NCBI GenBank assembly: GCA_029260345.1 | Contig: JAJDDK010000005.1 | Coordinates: 720,923 to 784,922 of the forward strand | Source: Phycisphaerales bacterium | GTDB taxonomy: Bacteria; Planctomycetota; Phycisphaerae; Phycisphaerales; UBA1924 | Direction of reading: 5' to 3' | DNA length: 64,000 nt | In this document: one piece after another, positions 1 through 6,806 of the stretch | Numbering within the stretch: position 1 is the first letter of the stretch | Layout: every line of letters starts with the position of its first letter | Notes under the pieces: generated by a model | Told to the model about the DNA's origin: nothing | The model's database searches: none | The model's input: only the letters and a program-made list of their open reading frames with translations | Made by a program: the position numbers and the translations under genes

Positions 1-1094
1 TCGAACTCTTCGACAATTTCCAAACCGTCTTCGATTCCCTCGTCCGCGACATCGACAACGCCCAATCCATCTGCCACATGTGCTTCTACATCTGGCACGA
101 AGGCGGTCGCGCCGATGACGTCATCGCCGCCCTCGAACGCGCCGCCCAGCGCGGCGTGGAGTGCCGCATCCTCGCCGACGGCATCGGCAGCAAAAAGTTC
201 CTCGAAAGCAAATCAATCGCGCAACTGCGCAAAGCCGGCGTCGAAGTCGTCACCGCGCTGCCCATCGGTTTGATTCGCACCCTCTTCGTGCGCCGCGACC
301 TGCGCAACCACCGCAAGATCGTCGACATCGACAACGCCATCGCCTACACCGGCAGCCAGAACCTCGTTGATCCGCGCTTCTTCAAGCAGGACTCCGGCGT
401 CGGCGAATGGGTGGATGCGGTCGTGCGCATCACCGGCCCCGTCGCCGTCTCGCTCGGCGGCGTGTTCGCGCAAGACTGGGCCGTCGAAACCAAAAAACCC
501 GGCGAGCCGCCCTCGGCGAACCGCGAAGACGCGACGACCGCCGGCGATGTCGTCATGCAGGTCGTGCCGTCCGGCCCCGATCGTCATCCCGATGCGATCC
601 ACCAGCTCCTGCTCACGTCGATCTACGCCGCCCAGCGCAGCATCGTCATGACCACGCCGTACTTTGTGCCCGACGATGCGACGATCACCGCGCTGCTCTC
701 CGCCGCACTCCGCGGCGTGGACGTCACACTCATCGTCCCCGCGCGCAATGATTCAATCCTCGTGCGCTACGCCAGCGTCGCTCATTTTGACGATCTGATG
801 TCCGCCGGCGTGCGCATCGCGGCGTTCAAGGGCGGACTCCTGCACACCAAGAGCCTCGCGATTGATGGCGCCGCGAGCATCTTCGGCTCCGTGAACCTCG
901 ACATGCGCAGCCTGTGGCTGAATTTCGAGATCTCACTCTTCGTCTACGACGAATCCTTCAACGCGCGGCTCACCGAACTGCACCAGAAATACCTCGCCGA
1001 CTCCGACTGGATGGATCTCGAAGAATGGCGCCGCCGCCCCTTCCGGCGCAAGTTCGCCGAAAACACGTTCCGACTCATCGGCCCGCTGCTTTAG
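1..1094 (+). CDS. cls: Cardiolipin synthase, phospholipase D superfamily (5' end outside window)
   Basis: The frame is open from position 3, so the gene starts upstream of the window; 363 codons are visible. Two HKD motifs of the phospholipase D superfamily are present, HRKIVDID (about 309) and HTKSLAID (about 843), each followed by the usual GS-x-N(L) segment (GSQNL, GSVNLDMRS). The family joins two phosphatidylglycerol molecules into cardiolipin at the inner membrane. The visible segment begins just before the first catalytic domain (ELFDNFQTVFDSLV), so the missing part should be the N-terminal transmembrane region. Another PLD-family lipid synthase is the main alternative. Confidence 0.9.
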   Translation, partial: ELFDNFQTVFDSLVRDIDNAQSICHMCFYIWHEGGRADDVIAALERAAQRGVECRILADGIGSKKFLESKSIAQLRKAGVEVVTALPIGLIRTLFVRRDLRNHRKIVDIDNAIAYTGSQNLVDPRFFKQDSGVGEWVDAVVRITGPVAVSLGGVFAQDWAVETKKPGEPPSANREDATTAGDVVMQVVPSGPDRHPDAIHQLLLTSIYAAQRSIVMTTPYFVPDDATITALLSAALRGVDVTLIVPARNDSILVRYASVAHFDDLMSAGVRIAAFKGGLLHTKSLAIDGAASIFGSVNLDMRSLWLNFEISLFVYDESFNARLTELHQKYLADSDWMDLEEWRRRPFRRKFAENTFRLIGPLL

Positions 1095-1095
1095 C

Positions 1096-1376
1096 ATCTC
1101 CCTCTCCCCCCGGGAGAGGGCCGGGGTGACGGGGTTGGACGATCAATTCAAAGGCGCCGTGGTCTTGTCCGTCTTCGGACAAGGCCACGATTGAGCGTCC
1201 AAATTCAAACAACGCGTGCCCTTGAATGAGGACAATCATGGCCATGGCGCCGTAGATGATCACGTTCAAGCACTGGATTCCCCTCATCCGTCAACGCTTG
1301 CGCGTTGCCACCTTCTCCCGGTGGGAGAAGGGATTCAAACTCCCTCTCCCCCGGAGAGGGCCGGGGTGAGGGGGTT
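1096..1376. repeat. Cluster of palindromic intergenic repeats
   Basis: The 301-base gap between cls and the next gene has no supported gene. It carries short palindromic repeats with arms of the type CCCTCTCCC / GGGAGAGGG followed by GGGGTGA(G/C)GGGG, at 1098-1135 and 1341-1376. A related unit at 1281-1332 contains CTTCTCCC-GGT-GGGAGAAG and a GTCAACGC/GCGTTG pair. Near-identical units recur at 4792-4930. They look like REP-type dispersed elements that can form RNA hairpins between genes. Confidence 0.7.
1160..1187. terminator. Hairpin downstream of cls, possible terminator
   Basis: A 12-bp stem (TGGTCTTGTCCG with CGGACAAGGCCA, one G-U pair) closes a TCTT loop. No long T-run follows, so intrinsic termination is uncertain. 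It lies 66 bases after the cls stop and facing the convergent gene at 1396-1968. Confidence 0.4.
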
Positions 1377-1395
1377 GAGCGCAGCAAACTCTCAA

Positions 1396-1968
1396 TCAAC
1401 TCGTTTCGCGTTTGCGCCTGACAGCAATCAGTCCTGCCAGTCCGAAGATGGCCGCCGCGCCCGGCGCCGGCACATTCACACCTTCAATCGTTCCCATGAA
1501 TGGGTTGAGCTCTTCGGCGAGCGCCGAGCCAATCGCGCCGCCGATCAGGTTCGGATTTGGATCCTGCCCCCAGTCGTTCGTGATGGTCACGGTCCAGGTC
1601 CCTGCGCCGGCGAGATTGAAACTCGAAATATCAAAATTGCTTCCGTAAACACCGGGCGCGTTTGATCCGGGACCATCATAACTTGGTTGGAGTCCTCCGA
1701 GGTTGTCAAATCCCGCGATCGAGACTGAATTCAAGTTCGGAGCCGTGAGGGTGATTTGCATATCGGATGCCCACGAACTGTCACCAATTGGCTCGCTGTA
1801 GCCGAAGTGATATATGAACGAAGTGGCTGTCCCGGTTCCAAATCCGGAGAATATGACGGCCGTCGAGCCGCCGGAGAGCAGGGCTGTTCCAACTTGTGTG
1901 AATGAGATTGCGGCGTGAGCGTTTGCAGCGATCGCGAGGCCGCTGACGGCAACAATGGCGTACTTCAT
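1396..1968 (-). CDS. Secreted PEP-CTERM-like protein
   Basis: 190 residues with a signal peptide (MKYAIVAVSGLAIAANAHA), a Ser/Gly/Asn-rich body with no recognised domain, and a C-terminal sorting tail: PAPGA, a hydrophobic stretch (AAIFGLAGLIAV) and a basic end (RRKRETS). This variant of the PEP-CTERM signal is typical of Phycisphaerae and implies export and processing by an exosortase-like system. The start at 1968 was chosen because the signal peptide begins there and an AGGAAAG lies upstream; a longer open frame to 2142 would overlap the neighbour. It is probably a paralogue in architecture of the next gene. Function unknown. Confidence 0.8.
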   Translation of the reverse strand: MKYAIVAVSGLAIAANAHAAISFTQVGTALLSGGSTAVIFSGFGTGTATSFIYHFGYSEPIGDSSWASDMQITLTAPNLNSVSIAGFDNLGGLQPSYDGPGSNAPGVYGSNFDISSFNLAGAGTWTVTITNDWGQDPNPNLIGGAIGSALAEELNPFMGTIEGVNVPAPGAAAIFGLAGLIAVRRKRETS

Positions 1969-2023
1969 TTGAATGATCTTTCCTGTCGAAATGAAAACCG
2001 CGCAAGCGTGCGCGGATTGGCAA

Positions 2024-2812
2024 TCAGCGATGTCGGCGAACGACGCCGAGCATCCCAAGACCAAATGCAAAGATGGCGCCCGGCGCCGGAATCGGCGCCA
2101 GCGTAAACGTGCTGTTGATGCATGACACCAGCGGCGAGCCACCTGTGGTCACGCCAAAGAAGCCCCACTGCGTCGCGCCATTGGCGACGATGGACTCATG
2201 CAACCAGGTGAGCTCGTAGGTTCCCGGCCCGAGAACACCAGAGAAGCCGATCGGCTCAAACCAGTCGCCAATGCCGTTGATCGATTGCCGAAACTCCATC
2301 ACCAGCGGCGTTCCGGTGGACAGATCAATCAAAGAGATCATGCCGGTCACTTGGTGATACGCGCCGGTGTTCAGTGTTCCTCCCTGCCAGGCGCCCGCCC
2401 AGTTCCAGGCCTGCGAGGTGACTACATTGAATGTGATGACGCCTTCTGCCGTGCCGAACGAGCGGTCCTCCGAGTTCGACGTCGCGGCGGTGAAGATCTC
2501 CGCCGACGTGCATGCATCCATTACGACGCTCGTGAATCCGCCGCCGATGCCGGGGTTTGACGGCGTAAACGTCGCGCCATGTTCGGCATAGCCGCGACCG
2601 GAAAAGCCGTTGAAGCTGAAGAAACGATCTTCAACGCCATAGAAATCCGCGCCGGAGAAGTCTTGCGTCAGCCCAGGGTTGCCAATAAAGGTCGTGCCGA
2701 TGCGGTAATACGCATCCGCCTCTGCCCGTTGGCTGGACGCGACAATAAACCCTTGCCCGCTCGCCGCCACTGCCGTCGAGCCGAACATGGCCAGTACGAT
2801 AATTCGACGCAT
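2024..2812 (-). CDS. Secreted PEP-CTERM-like protein
   Basis: 262 residues: signal peptide (MRRIIVLAMFGSTAVAASGQG), a body of about 215 residues of probable beta structure with no recognised family, and a C-terminal tail PAPGA-IFAFGLGMLGVV-RRHR. The start at 2812 has a good ribosome binding site (GGAGG, 7 bases upstream) and begins the signal peptide; the open frame reaches 2896 without support. Same strand as the following PEP-CTERM-like gene, with a 55-base gap, so the two may be cotranscribed. Likely surface or extracellular; role unknown. Confidence 0.8.
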   Translation of the reverse strand: MRRIIVLAMFGSTAVAASGQGFIVASSQRAEADAYYRIGTTFIGNPGLTQDFSGADFYGVEDRFFSFNGFSGRGYAEHGATFTPSNPGIGGGFTSVVMDACTSAEIFTAATSNSEDRSFGTAEGVITFNVVTSQAWNWAGAWQGGTLNTGAYHQVTGMISLIDLSTGTPLVMEFRQSINGIGDWFEPIGFSGVLGPGTYELTWLHESIVANGATQWGFFGVTTGGSPLVSCINSTFTLAPIPAPGAIFAFGLGMLGVVRRHR

Positions 2813-3256
2813 GATGCGCCCTCCTGTTTTTTGAAGCGCCCTCGAACCGAATTCGGTTTCCCCACAGACGCTCTCCTGAAGGCTAGCGACAACCACATAA
2901 AAACAGGCGCGAAATCTTAACTCACGAATTAAATATTTTTGTGTTCAATGGACGCCGCCCGATCCGGACGCTTGCATTGAATGAGAAAATGATTGTGCCT
3001 TCACCGCCTGGCGCCGTCGGGCGCCACAGTGCGATCGAGAAGCGGCAGTGCCACGATTCAGCGCTCAATCCACGCCAGCCATAGCGCTGACACTTGCAGC
3101 GCCGGCGCCGGCGCCGCGCTGCCCCTGTATTTCCTTGAAAAACCCCACATTTCATGTGACTTTCAGACACTCGTCATGTCCAAAATGAAAGTGGATGTGC
3201 GCGGTCAAGACGGGAACGATTCCTCGTTGATCAATCGTCAATGAAAGGAGCCGATC
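2813..3256. other. Intergenic region without a supported gene
   Basis: 444 bases between the divergent genes at 2812 and 3257. It contains an A/T-rich patch near 2925-2945 and a GCGCCGGC run at 3099-3120. The latter is low complexity and not a convincing repeat. Promoters for both flanking genes should lie here, but no clear -35/-10 pair stands out. Confidence 0.5.
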
Positions 3257-3472
3257 ATGGCCCAGACGAAACCGCAAACCGAAAAACAAGAACAACAGCA
3301 ACCAAACCGCGAGTCCACGCAACCCGCCAACAAGAACGATCCCACCAAGCCGGCGCCAAAGAAGAACCCCGGCCATCAGGTGGACACCAATCCTGCACAA
3401 GGAGGTCCGTCAACGCGGCGCAATCCTGAAGCCGGCAAGCCTCAGGAACAGCGCAAACGCGGCAGACACTAA
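3257..3472 (+). CDS. Small hydrophilic, probably disordered protein
   Basis: 71 residues rich in Gln, Lys, Pro and Asn, with no hydrophobic core, no Cys and a basic end (QRKRGRH). A strong ribosome binding site (AAAGGAG) precedes the ATG and a perfect hairpin follows the stop, which supports a real gene despite the low complexity. No family recognised. The composition resembles small stress- or nucleic-acid-associated disordered proteins, but no function can be assigned. Confidence 0.6.
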   Translation: MAQTKPQTEKQEQQQPNRESTQPANKNDPTKPAPKKNPGHQVDTNPAQGGPSTRRNPEAGKPQEQRKRGRH

Positions 3473-3493
3473 GCCCCCTGCCTCGGACCTCAA

Positions 3494-3521
3494 CATGGCC
3501 CCGTCGAAAGGCGGGGCCATG
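3494..3521 (+). terminator. Hairpin after the small protein gene
   Basis: Perfect 10-bp stem CATGGCCCCG / CGGGGCCATG around an 8-base loop, 21 bases after the stop at 3472. No T-run follows. A second hairpin (CCCGCTCG / CGAGCGGG, loop TCCC) lies at 3563-3582. Confidence 0.5.
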
Positions 3522-3628
3522 CGTTACGGCGATTCACATATTCCATATTGATGCAAAGCGAGCCCGCTCGTCCCCGAGCGGGTCAACGCCGAAGTTTGTG
3601 GAAGCGCCCGTATCACGGCGCCCGGCAG

Positions 3629-3699
3629 ATGAGATGAGGAGATGAGAAAGTGAGAAACCCGTCCCCACCTCAACTTTCTCATCTCATCATCTCATATGC
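3629..3699. repeat. GATGAG/CTCATC inverted repeat, left copy
   Basis: The left arm (GATGAGATGAGGAGATGAGAAAG) and right arm (CTTTCTCATCTCATCATCTCAT) can pair into an imperfect hairpin. The last 21 bases (3679-3699) are identical to 5641-5661 in the right copy, in the same orientation. The stop codon of the ATPase gene (3687-3689) lies inside this repeat, so the repeat supplies the last residues of that protein. Confidence 0.7.
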
Positions 3700-4691
3700 T
3701 CACTTTGCGGCAACGACCATCGGCGCACGGTGGAGGCGCCCTCGCCGGTGATGTTCATCTCCTTCTTCACAAACCGCACCGTGAGCCAATTAAATCCCTC
3801 ATTCGCCGCCAGTCGGCGCAGCTCTTCGACCTCCACCGGCCCGTTCGCCAGCCACACCTTCAGCCGCTCCGCGATTTCATTGAACACCGTGGCGCGTGAG
3901 GTGGTCGGCGTTTCTTCCGACTCATCGAACGCGCGCCGCTCGACCCATTCCACGCGGCCATCAGCAATGCGATAGACAAACCCGTCGCGATCATTGGCGA
4001 TGTTGCACTTCACCGGGCGCAATCCCCGCAGGTTGTCTTCCGCATCGCCCGCTTGCGCCTTGAGGCGCTGCACCATCCACACGGCCCGAGCCGCAGCCGT
4101 GAACGCGAGGCTCCCGATCAGGTTGTGCACGGCAGGGGAGGACTTGCCGCTCTTGCGCAGGTGCGTCACGCACACCATCGCGACGTGACGGCTGGCCGCA
4201 AGATCGCTCAGACGCTTCAGGATCGTCCGCACCTGCGTGTTGTTGTTCGAATCGCTTCGGGGCATGTACGCGCTGATCGGATCAATCACAATCAGCTTCG
4301 TCGCTGGGTTCTCCGCCAAAGCCACCGTCAACGGCCAAATGTGTTCCTCAATGTTGAAGTCGTCCCACTTCTGTCCGTCCGTCACGCCGGTGAGAATGTG
4401 AATGCGCGACGCATCGCCATTCGACATGCGAATGCGCGGCTTAATCGTGTCCGCTGGATCATCCTCCGCACTGATCAGCAGCACCTCCGCCGGATCGCGC
4501 CGATCTTTCGTGAACGGAAATGGCTCACCGGTCGTCATGCGCGACGTCAGATCCATCGTGACAAACGACTTGCCAAGCCCGGGATCACCGGCCAGCAGTG
4601 TGAGCTTGCCAAGCGCCAGCACACCCGGCCAGAGCCAGTCGATCGGCTGTTCCTTGATGACGTCCAGACTCACAAGATCAGGTTTGAACAT
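3687..4691 (-). CDS. RepA-like / AAA_25 family ATPase
   Basis: 334 residues. The N-terminal half is a RecA-fold ATPase: Walker A GDPGLGKS (about residues 33-40), a Walker B-like segment (TKLIVIDPISAYMP) and downstream THLRKS. This is the pattern of the RepA/AAA_25 family found in plasmid and phage replication genes and in integrated mobile DNA. The start at 4691 has CGGAG upstream; the open frame continues to 5015 only through repeat sequence. The C-terminus (about 80 residues) looks like a small helical domain. With the next gene and the flanking 21-bp repeats it forms a compact cassette. Exact role (helicase, partner ATPase) not shown. Confidence 0.8.
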   Translation of the reverse strand: MFKPDLVSLDVIKEQPIDWLWPGVLALGKLTLLAGDPGLGKSFVTMDLTSRMTTGEPFPFTKDRRDPAEVLLISAEDDPADTIKPRIRMSNGDASRIHILTGVTDGQKWDDFNIEEHIWPLTVALAENPATKLIVIDPISAYMPRSDSNNNTQVRTILKRLSDLAASRHVAMVCVTHLRKSGKSSPAVHNLIGSLAFTAAARAVWMVQRLKAQAGDAEDNLRGLRPVKCNIANDRDGFVYRIADGRVEWVERRAFDESEETPTTSRATVFNEIAERLKVWLANGPVEVEELRRLAANEGFNWLTVRFVKKEMNITGEGASTVRRWSLPQSEHMR

Positions 4692-4727
4692 GGTTGCTCC
4701 GTTGAATGAACTGAAGGCAGAGGCGTG

Positions 4728-4930
4728 CGCAGACCCTCCCTCATCCCCCTCTCTCTTTTTTCTTTGAGAGCGGGACTCGCCAGTGTTGAAGCCCTTCTCC
4801 CACTGGGAGAAGGTGTCAACGCGCAAGCGTTGACGGATGAGGGCCGAGTGTTTCGAGCGGAATGAAGACAAGACCCGGCCCTCACCCGTCCTCGCTGCGC
4901 TCGGCCACCCTCTCCCAGAAGGAGAGGGGT
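4728..4930. repeat. Palindromic intergenic repeats inside the RepA cassette
   Basis: The 238-base gap between the two cassette genes is filled with the same repeat family as 1096-1376. One unit (CTTCTCCC-ACT-GGGAGAAG followed by GTCAACGC-GCAA-GCGTTGAC) is at 4792-4854. Another (GGCCCTCACCCG ... CCCTCTCCCAGAAGGAGAGGGG) is at 4878-4930, touching the end of the upstream gene. Confidence 0.7.
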
Positions 4931-5436
4931 CACGCACACGCACTCCACCGCTTGCGCCGTTCTTCAATCTGCGCTGCGATGCGGCGTGACTCTTCCGAAA
5001 CGTGCATGCGCTCATTCGGTGTCAGCTTCGTGCGGTCATTCCACGAGCCGAGTTCATCCGCTTGCGCTTCGCATTCAGCGCGATCATTCGCAATCGCGTC
5101 GCCGCGCCCGGTCACGTCATCGAGGCGGTCCGCCAGGAAGAACGCCTCCGACCAGCGGCATTCCTCCATCGCGCGGCTCAGCGCTTCGAGCAGCAGCGTG
5201 CGCTCCGAGCCGCGGATGACGCCCATCGCAAACGTGTATCGCGCCGTGACGAGTTCGTGATACGTCTCGCCCTTCATCGGCGTCGGTTCAGGCGGCGCCA
5301 GTGGGAACGCAGGTTCACCCGCCGCAAGGCGCGACTGCATGTCGCGCACGATCGGTGGCGGCGTAGATTCTGCCGCAGGGAACTCATACTCCCCGTCGTT
5401 CGTGAGATCAGGTTGTTTCGCGTTTGCATCGTTCAT
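4930..5436 (-). CDS. Hypothetical protein of the RepA-like cassette
   Basis: 168 residues, acidic N-terminus with Pro-rich segment, then a mostly helical C-terminal half rich in Arg and Glu; no signal peptide or membrane segment. No family recognised. It lies upstream of the RepA-like ATPase on the same strand and is likely to work with it, for example as a DNA-binding or regulatory partner. The last codons abut a palindromic repeat, which may have altered the C-terminus. Confidence 0.55.
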   Translation of the reverse strand: MNDANAKQPDLTNDGEYEFPAAESTPPPIVRDMQSRLAAGEPAFPLAPPEPTPMKGETYHELVTARYTFAMGVIRGSERTLLLEALSRAMEECRWSEAFFLADRLDDVTGRGDAIANDRAECEAQADELGSWNDRTKLTPNERMHVSEESRRIAAQIEERRKRWSACA

Positions 5437-5743
5437 GGCGACGCAAAGAATCGCACGCTTTGAGCGATGTTCAACGATGAAGAAGGAAGTTCACCTCAAG
5501 AAAATGCACAAAGTGAACCCAGTGCAGCCCAACGTGCGCGCAGACCGCCACGCTGCACGAATCGCCGCGCCCCAACTGTCGCGTTTCGCAGATGAGCAGA
5601 TGAGATGATGAGAAAGCAATACGACCCCGCCCCCCGTTTTTCATCTCATCATCTCATATGCCCAATAAGGACATCACCCGTGCCACGGTCCTGCCAAGAA
5701 ACGCGGGGTGCCGTGGTACGCTCGCGAAGCGAGAGTGCCACGG
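5437..5743. repeat. Right copy of the GATGAG/CTCATC repeat and a GTGCCACGG palindromic repeat
   Basis: No gene is seen in these 307 bases. At 5588-5661 lies the right copy of the GATGAG/CTCATC inverted repeat (arms GATGAGATGATGAGAAAG and TTTTCATCTCATCATCTCAT). At 5679-5742 is a different dispersed unit, beginning GTGCCACGG and ending GAGTGCCACGG, with an inner CTCGC-GAAGC-GAG hairpin. A related unit continues inside the next gene at 5766-5808. Confidence 0.65.
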
Positions 5744-5989
5744 TTAAGTGTTCATTTCTCGACCAGACGTGGCACTGACGCTTTCAGCGTCCGTACCACG
5801 GCACCCGGCTTCAGGCCAAGCCTCTGCAGCCTCTTCAAGTGACCGGTAGCCGTTGTCGATTATTTCCGCACGCCCATCCTCGTGGACGTGCATAACGCAA
5901 TACAAGTGATCAATGATTCCATCGCCACAATGCAGGAATGTCTGACGTCCGTCGTAGCTATCAATTTTGACTATGTGATGGGAATTCAT
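5744..5989 (-). CDS. Small hypothetical protein with repeat-derived C-terminus
   Basis: 81 residues from an ATG at 5989 with GAGG upstream; the open frame to 6136 would run into the HNH gene. The first 60 residues look like a small folded domain (HHIVKIDSYDGRQTF, then a HxHEDGRAEII segment). The last about 18 residues (RGTDAESVSATSG) are encoded by a palindromic dispersed repeat (5766-5808), so the natural stop may have been lost. Lies 16 bases after the HNH gene, probably one transcript. Function unknown; an immunity or accessory partner of the nuclease is possible. Confidence 0.55.
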   Translation of the reverse strand: MNSHHIVKIDSYDGRQTFLHCGDGIIDHLYCVMHVHEDGRAEIIDNGYRSLEEAAEAWPEAGCRGTDAESVSATSGREMNT

Positions 5990-6005
5990 CGTGGAACCTC
6001 CTGCA

Positions 6006-6767
6006 CTATTCCTGAAAGATTTGCTCTCTGTGATACGTGAGATGTTCCTTTGACGGCATGAATCGTTCGGGTAAGTGAATTGGCTTGTCTTGATACCGGG
6101 CAAACATGTCCGTGTAGATATCGCCCGGAAGTTCATTATGCAGCCGTCGCGAAATCGTCAGCCGCAGCGATTCGTCGAAGGAGATGAGCCCGCGGTCAAA
6201 CGCGGCGTCATGCAAGGCATTCAGGCACAAGCCATTGTGTGGATCGAGTCGAGAATCAATATTTGCGGCCCATGGAACTATGTGACTCGCACGCAATAAC
6301 TCGAGGGTTGGAATTCCGGTGACGCAACATTTGTACTCGTACACCGCCAGAATTGAAGCGCGAAAGAATGACTGGCCTCGCCTTGCCGTCACGAGCCGTT
6401 GCGATTGCGTTGAATCAGCTGTAGCAGGTCGCATTAAGAGATCAGTCGGATCAACAAGGTGTTCAATGGGCACAATGTCAAAGTCGATGGCGAGCGAGAG
6501 CGTATCCCATTTGCCGAAAAACTCGTCCCAAATATCGCGATCCAATTGCGAAGCATGAGGCAGGCCGCCTACGCCGCGGGCTTGAAGCTCTGGATCGAAG
6601 CTGGCAAAATTTGAGAGCTTTAAGGCAACCGCGGACGGTGTGCGTTCGATTTCAGACGCCAATTTTTGCACCGCAGGATTTCGGCCATCAAATTGTCCGA
6701 ATGGAATCTGGCAATATAGCGCAAGAGTCTTTACAAGTTCATCGCGAGTCCAGAGTCGTCGCGCCAT
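6006..6767 (-). CDS. HNH endonuclease
   Basis: 253 residues. The C-terminal half holds an HNH nuclease domain of the putative restriction-endonuclease type: CCVTG, then RASHIVPWA, then DPHNGLCLNALHDAAFDRGLI with the conserved N and H. The N-terminal half is a helical domain seen in related nucleases (WTRDELVKTLALYC ... AVALKLSNFA). It probably cleaves DNA in defence or repair. An upstream in-frame TTG at 6773 is an alternative start. It is followed by a small gene on the same strand and stands alone, without a methylase, which argues against a classic type II system and leaves a modification-dependent one open. Confidence 0.8.
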   Translation of the reverse strand: MARRLWTRDELVKTLALYCQIPFGQFDGRNPAVQKLASEIERTPSAVALKLSNFASFDPELQARGVGGLPHASQLDRDIWDEFFGKWDTLSLAIDFDIVPIEHLVDPTDLLMRPATADSTQSQRLVTARRGQSFFRASILAVYEYKCCVTGIPTLELLRASHIVPWAANIDSRLDPHNGLCLNALHDAAFDRGLISFDESLRLTISRRLHNELPGDIYTDMFARYQDKPIHLPERFMPSKEHLTYHREQIFQE

Positions 6768-6806
6768 TGGCAAATCGTAATCTCAATCGCACGAACTTGC
6801 CCGCGT

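Noticed and set aside
3090..3125. GCGCCGGC run as a repeat or origin
   Set aside because: Short low-complexity G+C stretch without copies elsewhere in the window or DnaA-like boxes nearby.
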